Part shown: positions 45,904 through 57,057 of the stretch, piece after piece
How positions within the stretch are numbered: position 1 is the stretch's first letter
How the letters are laid out: each line of letters begins with the position of its first letter
From: Hericium rajendrae
Lineage: Eukaryota; Basidiomycota; Agaricomycetes; Russulales; Hericiaceae
Direction of reading: 5' to 3'
DNA length: 64,000 nucleotides
NCBI GenBank assembly: GCA_033439255.1
Contig: CM065889.1
Location: forward strand, 186,001-250,000
The notes under the pieces: generated by a model
Told to the model about the DNA's origin: nothing
What the model saw: only the letters and a program-made list of their open reading frames with translations
Databases searched by the model: none
Position numbers and translations under genes: made by a program

Positions 45904-47857
45904 ATGCACTTGCCATCCACCACCGTCTTCGCCATCGCGACGCGTGTTCTGGTAGCCATCTGCACCCGTACATTCTTCCAGCCCGACGAATATTTCCAGT
46001 CGCTGGAGCCTGCACACGATGTGGTCTTTGGCTATGGCATGTTGACCTGGGAATGGGTTTCACCGCGTCCGATTCGGAGCATTCTATATCCTGCGCTGAA
46101 CGTGCCCATTTACTGGATATTGAAGGTCTTAGGTCTGGACGATACGAGACTTCTGGTGGGTAGGTATCCTCAGATCTATGGCTGAGAATCTGTCGTTGAC
46201 TTTCGAGATATCATGATCAGATTTTGGCACCGAAGATGCTACACGGCATACTGGCAGCTGGAACAGATATCTGGGTGCGCGAGCTGACACGGAAAGTTGT
46301 TGGTGAGCGATATATCTCAGCCACTGTAAGTAAGATAGCTTTCAAGAGATCACCAATTCATAATTTTCACAGTTTTTGTGTCCTTGACCAGCTTATTTCA
46401 CGTCCTTGCCTTGTCTCGGTCGCTTTCGAACTCCCTGGAGACAACGCTTACGACAATTGCGCTAAGCTACTTTCCTTGGGATCCAGCAACGTTCGGTAGA
46501 AGGTAAGATTCCTATTGACTGATCTTGAGTTTAGACGTGAACTCAAATACACCATAGATATGATCTCCGGATTGTTGCTCTGCTTTGCAGCACTCGCGTG
46601 CTGTATTAGGATCACCAACGTAGTAATATGGGTGTTCTTACTGTCCCATCTACTTTGGCGTCTGCGCTTGCAGTCATGTCTGCTCCGCGCATTCCTCATT
46701 GACCTCTTCGCCATTGGGTGAGTATCTCAGTGCCGAAATAAGTGTCCTGCATTTGCTCATGATGATGACACGTTTATAAGGTCCATTGCCGTATTTATCC
46801 TCTTTGTGACGGATTCCATTTACTATGGACGTCCCGTCCTAACACCGTTCTTGTTCCTCCTGACTAATGCTTCCTCCGTCTCCCTGTTCTACGGCACATC
46901 ACCGTGGCATTACTATCTCACGCAAGGCTTGCCCATTCTTTGCGGACCAACATTCCCTTTTGTGTTACATGGTGCATGGCGCACTATCCGCCCCAGTGAC
47001 GCTCAGAGGTCTACTCCATCACAGACACTGCTCCTCGCGCTCGTCGGATGGACGATGGAATCTATTCGTTGGCTGGGCACAAGGAATGGCGATTTCTCCA
47101 TCCGATCCTACCGCTCCTGCACATACTGGTGGCCAAGTCCCTCGTCGATCTGTACTATGCACACTGCGTCAAGTCCGAAGCTACCGCCCCGGGACCGTCA
47201 CGCCTCGACAAGACCGGCCTCCCGATTCGCCCAAAGCATATGACATTGCTCCTTCTCTCGATGCCACTGAGCATCTACGTGTGTTTCTTCCACTCACACG
47301 CCCAGATCTGCGTCACGCGTTATCTGCACAATCTGCCGTCCGCAGAACTGAAAAGCGTGGGATTCCTCATGCCATGCCACTCGACGCCGGGACAGGCTTA
47401 TCTCCATCGCAAGCTGGAGCCTGTGGAAGGCAGGCTGTGGGCGCTGGATGCGAGCCGCCACTGAAGTACGTTCTTCCTATTCCGGATCAGTCCCGAATAA
47501 CTGCTGAACGTGCAACTAGTGGCCAGGATGTGGCGACGTACAAGGACCAAACGGACGTGTTCTACGAATCTCCACACGCGTATCTGATAACGCACTTCCC
47601 GCCACATGTCGACGCAACCTTCCCGCCTTCTCGGTATCCGCGCACAATCCCTGGGACATCGCCTCCCGAAGGCGAGATGGCGCCTGGGTACATGAATGGC
47701 CGAGCCACCTCGTGTTCTTTGGCGCGTTGCTGAAGAGCGAGGGCGTGGAAACTTTACTGGACAGATTGGGGTATCGTGAGGTGTGGCGGTCGGGGAATGG
47801 TCTCGAGGAAGACTGGAGAAGGAGAGGGGGCGTGAGAGTGTGGAGGTGGGAGCCGTA
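45904..47857 (+). CDS. GPI10: GPI mannosyltransferase 3 (PIG-B / Gpi10)
   Basis: ER membrane GT22 enzyme that adds the third mannose to the GPI anchor precursor, using dolichol-phosphate mannose. Start [20 protein letters not shown]. The lumenal GT22 motif is clear ([20 protein letters not shown], then [17 protein letters not shown]), followed by TM-rich segments including [40 protein letters not shown] and [16 protein letters not shown]; later [20 protein letters not shown] and [12 protein letters not shown], and the end [12 protein letters not shown] to a stop at 47857. Single bases appear missing near 47057, 47447 and 47693, all needed to keep family sequence in frame. Several introns of about 50-80 bp lie between 46150 and 46780. 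The gene is essential in yeast, so the shifts are probably sequence errors. Confidence 0.9.
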
Positions 47858-48138
47858 GAAAGTTGTTATATCATAAGAAAGCAGCGATACTCAAGGAGAA
47901 TAAGATGGCATCAGCGCATGCTTGCTAGAACACGTTTGTTTTGTCCACGATGGCGTTGTCATCTGTATTGTTGACAGTGATAGTGTTCGATCGCCTGACA
48001 ATAAAAAGTCTCAAGCGATCCAATAATGTTCGATGATCGTTCACCTACATGACCTCTTCGGTTAATGATTCGATTCCAATAATGTCAGTAGCTACGCCTA
48101 CAAAAACCTAGTGCCTTGAGTCCAACCAAGAAATCCAT

Positions 48139-49858
48139 TCATGAAGCCCTCAAGGTATCTTCTTCAAAAAGCAACCGAAAAGCTTTGGAAACACCCGTGT
48201 CATTCGCATCGATATCCCTGTGCCAGATCTGTCCGTCCCTCACAAACAGCTCGCCCTCCGCCGGGATGCTCATATCCGCATTCTCAGGCGGATCCGGAAT
48301 CGGCACGAGCGGCGTCACAACCTCGAGCAAGCGCAGCACGACGATACGCCTGCCCTCATGTTCCGGAAGCGTCGACCGCTCAAAGCAGCACTGCGCCTTC
48401 CCTGCGCAATCCCAACAAACTCATCAGCACCACACCAACCAGAACGCACAGACGCATGGCCCACCAGTATACAGCAGCGCGCGCCCACAGCGCATGGGCT
48501 GCAGGAAAACCAGCTCCCGCCGCGCCCCCGCGCCGCGCACCCACATCAGCGTATCCTCGAGCGCAAAGTCGAGCAGAAACGGCCGCCCGAGCCCGCCCAC
48601 CGCGCGCTTCACGCGGTTCTCCGCTGCGCCGCGCTGCGCGACGCGCGCGAGCAGCGCGCGGTCGACGAGGCCGTCGCGCAGGAGCAGCCGGCGCACGGCG
48701 GGCGCGCGCGCGAGGCGCGACAGGCGCATGTGCCACACGAGGCCCGCGCCGTACGTGAGGTCGCGCCCGGCGGCGAAGGACGCGGGGTCCGCGCTCGGCG
48801 TGATGCGGAAGCGGATTTGGGACTCGAGTGCGTCGTGCGGGTCGGTGTGGTAGTAGAGGAAGCCGCGCGTGCTGGGTGGGAAGGGCCGGTGCTTGTACGT
48901 GCTCGCGGCGGTGGGCGGCGGGCTGGAGGTGAAGAAGAGTTCGAGAGGACGCGCGGCCGGGCATCGTCGGCGGCGACTCTGCCCCAGACGCGGGTGTGCC
49001 CGACGCCGGTGAGGTCGATGTAGCATGAGCTGTCGAGGCGGTCGGGGTCGAGCGTCGTGATCGTTTTCACCGCGGCGCGGCCACGCAGTTTGCCTTCTTT
49101 GGTCAGTGCTCCTGGGAGGGGCGGGCTTGCTCTAGGGGAGGCGGTCTGTGGTTCAATTAGTTCGCGTGAAGCCAGTATGTTTATGAGGATGAATGCGCAT
49201 ACGGGTCGTGGTTTTGATTTGGTACGCAGCTTTAACACATGGTCATTGTGAACGGTACTCGTGGACGACGGCTCGGGAAGGGTCGAGCTCCACCTTGATA
49301 GATGTGTGACTAGAATCCTCTTCGAGGATGACGTTGGGCTGGAGGAGACAGCCATCGTTGCCCAGCGAGACGCACATTGTCTCAACCTAGACGTCATATC
49401 TATAGTGACCGACATCCTTAGTTTTGGAGCCCATATTACGAGGCAGATCATGGAAGGCGATTAAATATAACCTCACCTGTGCTCTTAGAGACGAATACTT
49501 TGGGCCAGAACTGATGCGATATTGCTGAAGGAATCAAGTCCGATTTCAACTCATGAGGCAAGCTGGGGACAGGCAGCGCCACCCTGTCGGAGCACTTCAG
49601 ATGGTCTGTCATAAATGATAATCCGTCGTTCCCTTGCTTGTCAAGGTGTCTCGCACCCTCGTAATTATTAGCGCCCCGACTCACATCGTCAACAGTGACA
49701 AACAAAGGCTCGGCGCCTCGAGCGGTACACTCACTCTTCTCATGTACCGGAATTCTTTTTCTCATGCCTAGAGATCGTTTTTTATGCTTCTCATATGACT
49801 TGTTTCCATCCCTTGTCTCAGAATTTGACAGGCAAGAAGTTAAAACTTGAGGAGCCAA
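48139..49858 (-). CDS. Hypothetical basidiomycete protein
   Basis: A probable multi-exon gene. A likely first exon (about 49858-49478, ending VFVSKST) joins by a donor gtgaggtt to an exon starting near 49385 (ETMCVSLGNDGCLLQPNVIL), then KEGKLRGRAAVKTITTLDPD, SSCYIDLTGVGHTRVWGRVA, RGFLYYHTDPHDALESQIRF, AGLVWHMRLSRL, FLLDFALEDTLMWVRGAGA and a last exon FVRDGQIWHRDIDANDTGVS ending LRAS-stop at 48139. The GC content of 48.6-49.0 kb is very high. The parts look like one soluble protein of roughly 450 residues. No domain is recognised. The first exon is the least certain part. Confidence 0.55.
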
Positions 49859-50689
49859 ACATTGTGACTAGTCACGGCACCGGTAACTTGAGTCACTTCT
49901 TCCTATTTGTCGACAGTCGGCTCGCAATACTTACTGTATTAACTTGCAAGAACAGGCAAGAACTGGGGCATGCACTGGTGTCTCTGGATTCTGGCAGACC
50001 ATCGCAGGTCCTCTGGCAAATCCTCTGGCAGGAGTTACCATCGCTATGAATCCGAAGATCTGCCGCTCGACTCGAAGACAACTTAAGCACAAGTCAAGTA
50101 CAGTTCAACGAGTGTACAATTCACCAGCACGCAGGGCACAGTCAACGGCACTACAGTATGTCTTCAAAATCCAGATAACCCACCGGTGAGTTTGGAAGAA
50201 GTAGACTAACGGCTCTTTGAGCAAGCATCAGCTTCATTGCGCACGGGCCCCCTACACTCGCGTTCAAGCACCCTTGGTGCAACATTGCATAGGCGGAACA
50301 CTCGCAGGACGATTTCCGGCAGGTTCTCAAGGTGTGATTCACAAGCCTGCGTCTGCAATGTGCAGTGCTTCTTCTCGGCCTCCGACGACGACCTGCACGA
50401 CAGGGTCAGCGTCAAAGCCCTCAGCGTCTATGGCAACCCGTACTGCCGCGGTCCCACAGCGAAAAGGGGCTAGAACGGGATAAGGGTGTGCGCGAGGTCG
50501 ACGGCACAGGGCGTCCGACAGGGTCAGTAAGCCTTCGTGCTTGGGCATGCGGGCGAGGGCGTGCTGACGATGCTGAGGCTTCTGCCGGTCCCTTTGATTT
50601 CGACGCGATCAGCTCGCGCGCGGCAAGGGTCTCGATCTCGTGGAAGACGCCCTCGCGGCGGAACGCGGAACGGTAGTCCTACTGTGAAG
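49859..50689. other. Intergenic, left flank of the gene-fragment island
   Basis: No gene recognised. A frame near 50350-50480 (SASDDDLHDRVSVKALSVYG) may be part of another captured fragment, but I cannot name its source. Confidence 0.4.
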
Positions 50690-50884
50690 GACAGCGCCGA
50701 GGGCGACGACGTGTTCAGCACGCTGCGCCGGCTGGTCGAGCGCATTTCAGAGCCGAATGTGAGCGAGAAGGAGCTGGGCAGCGTGTTGAGGGAGCTGGCA
50801 GTGCTGTTTGCGTCGCTGCGTACTTCGGTGTCGAGCTTTGAGCTGCTGCAGAGCGGGGTTATTGATGGATTGCTCGGTCATTGA
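50690..50884 (+). pseudogene. Fragment of a HECT ubiquitin ligase gene (UFD4/TRIP12-like)
   Basis: About 65 residues ([54 protein letters not shown]) match the N-terminal armadillo-like region of fungal UFD4/TRIP12 E3 ligases, then a stop ends the frame at 50884. No HECT domain or other part follows. It is one of three unrelated gene pieces packed in 1.3 kb. The identification is from memory of the SSFELLQSGV motif and is less sure than for its two neighbours. Confidence 0.6.
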
Positions 50885-50914
50885 ACGTCTGACGGAGCGA
50901 GGAAGGAAGCACAA

Positions 50915-51235
50915 CTAGAAGATGAAAGGAATAACCCTGTACGGCGTATCTCTCGCCCATTTCTGCCACGCCTCTCCAAACTGCCCACTCAACAGCTTAT
51001 CCTCCCTCTCCATCCGCACCAACAAACTCACCGCCTCCACGGTCCTAATCAGGCCCACGCCATCGCATAGCGCCGCCCGCCCGCCGTCCCCAGCTACCCA
51101 CACATCCTGAACCACGAGCCCGCGCCAAAGTGCACGAGCGCGCTCCCGAGCATGTTGAGGAAGAGCCCCGTGTAGCTCGGGTGCCGCACGACGCCGTACG
51201 GGCCGTCTGCCGACCATCCGCTCTCGCAGTGCTCT
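50915..51235 (-). pseudogene. C-terminal fragment of an isoprenylcysteine carboxyl methyltransferase
   Basis: The minus strand reads [33 protein letters not shown], then in another frame AVSLLVRMEREDKLLSGQFG and EAWQKWARDTPYRVIPFIF-stop (50915). This is the C-terminal, SAM-binding part of an ICMT/Ste14-type enzyme (the RHPxYxG motif and the terminal xTPYRxIPF). The N-terminal membrane half is absent, and the sequence upstream on this strand runs into the oppositely oriented PRP8 fragment. A frame change near 51098 further argues it is a broken copy. Confidence 0.85.
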
Positions 51236-51339
51236 CGCGCGCCATCCTGTCCACACTCGAGCGCGTCCCGGGCGGCGCATCGGGCATCGGCATCACGCCG
51301 CAGTTCCTCGCAGGCGCGGCGCTCGCGATCGGCGGCGCG

Positions 51340-52022
51340 CTCGAGGCAGATTGGTGGACTTCTGTCGCTCATTATAACCGGAACGTATCCGGCGTGGGGT
51401 ACGGTCGATAAAGCCGTAGTCAAGAAGAACCTGGGCCTTCTCGCTCATCTTTATCTCAAGGCCGAGCAGGAGCGTCAGCACGGTTACCTGAAGGATGGTC
51501 CGTATATCAGTGCCGAAGAGGCTGTGGCGATTTATACCGCTACGGTTCATTGGCTTGAGAGTAGGAAATTCGCTCCCATCCCCTTCCCACCTTTGTCGTA
51601 CAAGCATGACACGAAGTTGCTGGTCCTCGCCCTGGAGAAGCTGAAGGAGGCTTATTCCGTGAAGGGTCGTCTCAACCAATCGCAGCGCGAGGAGCTTGCT
51701 CTCATCGAGCAGGCTTACGACAATCCGCACGAGTGTCTTTCTCGTATCAAGTGTCTTCTCCTTACCCAGCGTGCATTCAAGGAATCAGGGATGGAGTTCT
51801 TCGACACTCACGACAAGCTCATTCCTTGCTACGACAACGAGCCGGTCGAGAAGATCACCGACGCCTACCTCGATCAGTTCCTCTTCTTCGAAGCTGACAA
51901 GGAGGTCTTTTCCCTGCTTGGATCAAGCCCTGTTCGCCCGGGATCCACATGCCTGCGAGATCATGGGTTGCGCAAGCGAGGCGTTCCCAAGCACCGCGTG
52001 GGCAGTTGCAAGCTTGCGATTT
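51340..52022 (+). pseudogene. Internal fragment of the spliceosome gene PRP8
   Basis: About 190 residues match Prp8 almost perfectly: [93 protein letters not shown] and [18 protein letters not shown]. This corresponds to the middle of the large-domain N-terminal half of a protein of about 2300 residues. Both ends are abrupt: nothing of Prp8 precedes 51340, and after the EADK segment the frame breaks (PAWIKP can be read one frame over) and homology fades by about 51950. A one-base loss also lies near 51390. The gene fragment is intron-free in this stretch. High conservation means the copy is recent. Confidence 0.92.
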
Positions 52023-52149
52023 AGATTTTTATCGGCCCGTGGTTGATTTGAAGACAAAGAACAGCAATCGGGGAACCCGCGGTGTTCGAGCTTGCCATAC
52101 ATACGACACAACTACTTGTGCACCTTACTTGTCTAGTATTCCGTCACCC

Positions 52150-52643
52150 AGTAAGTAGCTTCATGTGTATGATGAGATCAATTATTTTTTGGAGTTATCT
52201 GTAATAAGGCCACAGACATACCGTACCCGAACTTTTCATTAATAGTCTTTAGGCTGACTCTAGCACCCTTAAGAACCATCTAGCACGAGGGAGATCACTT
52301 GGTAACAATTTTCCTTCGTCAAGACAAGCAAGGTTCATGCCGACGCAGTCGGCGCTTCCCTAGTACGGTATCGATCTGCACAAAGAACGGTCGTACACGT
52401 ACGTTCCGTGAGGATGCTTGTGCAGCTCAGGCGTTCCCATAAATTCAGAGCTCATATGGACAATAGGCAAAGACGAGGAACAACGGGGTACGATAATTGG
52501 CATGCAATAGAACAGGTGAGCCGTAGCTGATGGAAATAGAAGTATTGAGTATGGATATGTGATTGTAGATACCAATCGGTCTGGTCTAAGTGGTCTATGG
52601 TGTCCCTTAGGTCCATACTACGCTAAGGAAACGAGACACACAA
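52150..52643. other. Intergenic, right flank of the fragment island
   Basis: No gene recognised. I looked here for a transposon end (a hairpin before CTRR, or inverted repeats matching the left flank) and saw none that was convincing. Confidence 0.45.
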
Positions 52644-53803
52644 CTACCGGCCGATCTTCAGACGATGCGCGCGGGATGCCTACGAAAGGACAGCACGTTA
52701 ACAAATCAATCACCCAGTGCGGTTAAGACCAATTCAGCATACCTTTCGCCTCTTCTTCAACCTATCAAGAATGAGGATCAGTATTAGGCGATGATGCGGA
52801 CGAGAACGATCACCCACTTATGCTTCTTCATCTTCTTCCTCCGCTTCCTCTTCGTGCTGTCCATATCAACCACCACTCCCGCCACCGACACACGCCCCTC
52901 GTTCACATCCAGGCCCATCTTCTGTAGCGCCGCATCCCAACTGAGTGTGGAACCAACCCTGTTCATGACGAGCGCCCTCGCGAGCTGCCGCGCGGCATCC
53001 GCGTCCGCCTCTGGTGATGCTTCAGGTACCTCATCGAAGTCGATGCCGGTCGAGGCGGATGCAGGCTCGTCCTTGCGCGCAGACGTGCGAGCACTCGTCT
53101 TGCCCAGGGACCCAAAGTCAAAGGTGGGTGCTGATGGCTCGAACAAGGCGGACGTCGGCTGATAAAGCGAAAGAGGGCGATGCAGGGAGAAGAATTGATG
53201 GAGCTTGAGATCCTGCGCGTTCAGTGGCGGGTAGCTGGGCAGTGGCGAGAAATGCATGGATGGCGCAGTGAATGACGCAGCGTGCTTCGGCGGCGCATCG
53301 GTGCCCTGAGCCTGCGTCACAGCTGGCACCGAAGATGGCGCGTCCTCGGGGGATTTGGATGCGCCCGCTGGGGAAGAAGCATCGCTTGCAGATGCGGAGG
53401 CATCTGCTCTGCTAGCCTTGCCATTGCCGCTGCCTGAGGTGGTGGGCACGACCTTTGATGGTTTGGCCGAATTGAAATATCGCCCGCCGCCCGACTTGGA
53501 GGAAAAGAAAGAATAGGATCTGCGCTGGGCGGTAGAGGTATTGGACGTAGAAATCGTGGATAACATGGACATCTGGGGATCAGATGAGGGTCGAGGAGAC
53601 GAGGACAAGGGCCTCGTCGACGGTGGATGAGCAACAGAAAACGATTCGGGCAGTCGAGAGCTAGCGGTGGTTGAATCCTGTGGCGGCTTGCCGATGGACC
53701 GTGGACATGGTGCGTGGACCAGCACTGACGCGGCTGGATGACGCTCGCGGCCCAATTCGGCGCCCACTGCATTCAGGCGCTCGGAAACCGCGTCCGCTAA
53801 CAC
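52644..53803 (-). CDS. COX24: Mitochondrial small-subunit ribosomal protein mS38 / COX24 family
   Basis: The product ends in the mS38/Cox24/AURKAIP1 C-terminal domain, a very basic helix that binds mitochondrial rRNA and is needed for COX1 mRNA translation. Exon 1 runs from 53803 (MLADAVSERLNAVGAELG) through a Ser/Ala/Pro-rich region, AQDLKLHQFFSLHRPLSLYQ, GSTLSWDAALQKMGLDVNEG and DSTKRKRRKKMKKHK. Two short introns then give LKKRRK and ASRAHRLKIGR-stop at 52644, completing the family motif. The N-terminal region is a plausible mitochondrial presequence plus disordered spacer. Gene finders that read through the intron would end at VLVRIIA and lose the key C-terminus. Divergent from IML2, with 108 bp between start codons. 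Confidence 0.88.
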
Positions 53804-53911
53804 CCATTCTCTTCAAGTTGTCTATTTATTCAGACCACTCGCTCCAATCCCCGCATTTTCGCTCCTTATCATAAACCGTCATCTTGTCTCCCATTCAATT
53901 CTCGTTTTCAA
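53804..53911. promoter_or_regulatory. Bidirectional promoter, mS38/COX24 and IML2
   Basis: Only 108 bp separate the two divergent start codons (53803 on minus, 53912 on plus), so the genes must share or interleave promoters. No TATA box is obvious. Confidence 0.65.
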
Positions 53912-56790
53912 ATGGCGTCGCCCACAGACGAGACCGTGGCAACCTGAAGTCTGCCACCTCTGGATTCGACTACATATTCAGTAATGAAATTGTTCAGGCA
54001 AAGGAGGTTTTCCAAACAAGAGACTCGCCATTTCATGCACTAGGTCTGGGTGTCTGCGCGTTTATGGAGGCGGCTTTGGGAATGGAGGTACGTATTCAAC
54101 ATGGTCACACATGCACAAAGTACTTATATCAGAAGTCCGCAGACGAAACTTATGGCTGAAGCCAGCAAACAGCTCACGCAAGCTGAGGCTGGCGCAAAGA
54201 AGCAAATAAAACTGCACAAGGGCTATAAGCATGTGGGACGTTTCGCTCCTGGCACGGAATGGGAGCTTGTCCATGCCGACATCATCATCCTCCTTGGACT
54301 GACAAATGCGTTGAAGTATGTGCCACCTATCCCATTTTGTTTCGCGCCTAATAAGAACACAGCGAATCATATATGGGCTATCTACAGTGTCTGTGAGTAT
54401 GCTATACTTCTTGCCGATGTTCCCGCCTCATATTCCCTTTAGATATGCTCTAAACAAGTGAGATAATATTTTGAAATCATTCTTCGTCCTTTTAACACAA
54501 GCGCCCTTTCAAGCGCGCATGGCAAGTTTCATAAGTAAGCACTTAGATCATTTAAAGTCCATTTTACCTGCCATGATTGATGCCGCACCCCAAGGCTCTA
54601 CAAGACCGTGTACCCCCACGGCGTCGACCAATACGCGACGCCCGCCACGTCCCGCGCACCCTCGCCCAAGCCCTCCATTGGGAGCCTGAAGTCCCATCTT
54701 AGCACCAAATCCAATGTCACGAGTACCACCGTCGCGCCGTCGGCCAAAGCACCGTCCATTTCCTCGTCGAAATCGGGGTTCTTCGGGCGGTGGGGCAGCA
54801 CGCTCAGCATCCCCTCGCGAAATGTGTCGAGAGCGCCCTCACCGGCATCAACGGCACCTGCAGAGGACGGACCAATAGAAGACTTGATTATGTCCGGTGC
54901 TGCGTTCGGTAAGTTCTCCTGATGGCGATTATACCCATTTTGTCTGACTGCATGATCCAGGATACGGCTTATTTAATTTAATACTGTCATTGCTGCCTGC
55001 AAAGGTAAAGTGCGTAAATATGTCTAGTTTGCATCTGCAGAACGCGTTATCTGACTGAAAGATAGGAGTGTGGTCGGCTTCTTTGGATTTAACCACGATA
55101 GAAAACTCGCGCTGCAAGCCCTCGCCGTATCAGCAACGAAGAACGATGTGCATTCGGTATTTGCGGGGTATGTTTACGCGGATTTCGGCCTATGTCTGAT
55201 TCGAAAGACTAAAGATGAATTGCAGCCTTGCACTTATGTCATATCACGGTGTTGTATTACTCATGTCTGGATATCAAGCGAATGAGCCGCGCATCCTCAA
55301 ACAGTACAGGATCATCGTTGACAAGTGAAGATGTCATTTGCGCGGTCTTGTATCCATGCTGATGTCCGCATACAGACTAGAGTCACGATACCCGACTGGC
55401 ACGCTTTGGATATTGAACCGAGTGCGCACGATCGGGATTTTTTCTCTGCTTTGGCTTACCCTCTGAATGCGTAGGCGAAGATTATGCGGATGTCAGGCGA
55501 TGCAGAGGGTGCCATCAAGGTGCTGCAGAGTGGTCTCGAACCCGGTCGGCCGAGCATCTTCGTGCAAGCAGATGCTCTGGTAATTGCTCTAGTAACTACC
55601 AGGCGACTGGGCAACTAACACTTGCTGCATTCAGCTAATCTTCGAACTTGGCTGGACACTTCTGGGACAGCGGCGATACCAGGAGGCAGCAGATACGTTC
55701 ATGAAGATGACGGAGATGAACAGCTGGTACATATGCTCTTTTTTCTGTAACTGTTTGGCATCTGATCGCCTTTGTGTGCAGGAGTCACGCCACGTACTAC
55801 TTCATCGCCGCCGGCTGCCACTGGCAACTGAAAAACTATGCTGAGGCGCAACGGCTGATGGACACCATCCCTTCGCTCATGGATAAGAAGAAGATTGGTG
55901 GGAAGGATCTCCCTACCGAGGTGTTTATCAAGAAGCGACGTACGTATACTCATCTGAAAGCCAATTGGTAAAGAGGCTGACTTTCTTCATAGTGGCATTC
56001 TATAAGGGCAAACAGACTCGGTTGACTGGGTCCGAAACAGACTTTGTGCAGGCCGTGCGCATATGTCCTGCGGAAGGTGAGCCATGTCGTCTCTTGTATG
56101 CTAATTTTCTAACTCCGGTCTTCTTTAACCAGAACTCGCCATCTGTGTGTATCCATTTCGGTTTTAATGCCAACGACATACTGACCTATTTTAGTCTGGA
56201 ACACCCACACGCGAATAAGCAAAGATATCGCGGAAGGCCACATCCGCGAATGGCTCGCGCTCAGCCCGCCCTCCGACGTCTCCTCGCCCTACGCCCCCAC
56301 CAGGCCCGCACCCACCGACGCATCCCAGCTCCTCGACACGCCCGACGAGCTCGCGCTGCGCGCCCTCCTGCTTGGCATCGTCCACCGCACAGTCGGCGCC
56401 TACGCAAGCGCGCGCGCCTTCCTCACCGACGCGCACTCGCGGCAGGCGCAGCTCACCGTGAGCACGTGGATCGGCGGCGTCGCGCTCTTCGAGCTCGCGG
56501 TGCTCGAGCTGAAGGAGGCCGCGGAGGCGGAGGCGGCCGACGCGGCGGCGCTCGTGCGCGAGGAGCAAGAGGACGGGTGCGCGCCCGGCGCGGAGGTGTG
56601 CGCGGACGAGCGCACGGTGACGGAGGCGACGCGCGAGCGGTGGGGCGGCGTGCTGAAGAGCGCGGGGCGCACGCTCGATGCGGCGATTGCGCTTGCGGGG
56701 AGCGAGATCGATTTGTCGTCGCGGCTTGAGAGCCGGATTGCGATGCTGCGGGATGAGATGGGGCTCAAGCGGGAGATGCTGGGGCTGTAG
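53912..56790 (+). CDS. IML2: IML2-like TPR protein (inclusion body clearance, DUF3808)
   Basis: Homologue of Iml2/TTC39, linked in yeast to clearing protein inclusions using lipid droplets. Start [10 protein letters not shown] at 53912, then [20 protein letters not shown] and [20 protein letters not shown]; next exons give [38 protein letters not shown], a Ser-rich insert (54600-54830), [20 protein letters not shown], and TPR-like helices near 55480-55950 ([20 protein letters not shown]) with the final helices ending KREMLGL-stop at 56790. Many introns of about 50-60 bp. One A appears missing near 53941 (VA-NLKSAT), which otherwise gives a stop after 11 codons; this is most likely an error since the rest is well conserved. 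Confidence 0.88.
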
Positions 56791-57057
56791 ACGGTGCATT
56801 TCGTTAGGGTTTGTTTTTTTCTTCGTGTATCACTGGAGGCTACGTCGTTTCTCGCTTTTCATATAGAGTCATATTGCGCTAATTACACCATCCTTACATA
56901 CGCAACCTGTACAAATGAACAATTATCGCTTATAGATCTTAATGTCTCCACGGCCATTGCAAACAGGACGACAACGATATTCAGGTAATTCGCGCGGATG
57001 CCATACGATGTGTTATCTCGAGCCTGGCTTCGTCCATAAATTGAACACGGATCGTAC

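Noticed and set aside
48220-49023. A 267-codon plus-strand frame
   Set aside because: Very high GC keeps both strands open here; the minus strand carries the protein-like sequence with splice sites.
50690-52150. A Helitron carrying the three gene fragments
   Set aside because: I found no TC start, no terminal hairpin plus CTRR end and no RepHel-like sequence, so the mechanism is left open.
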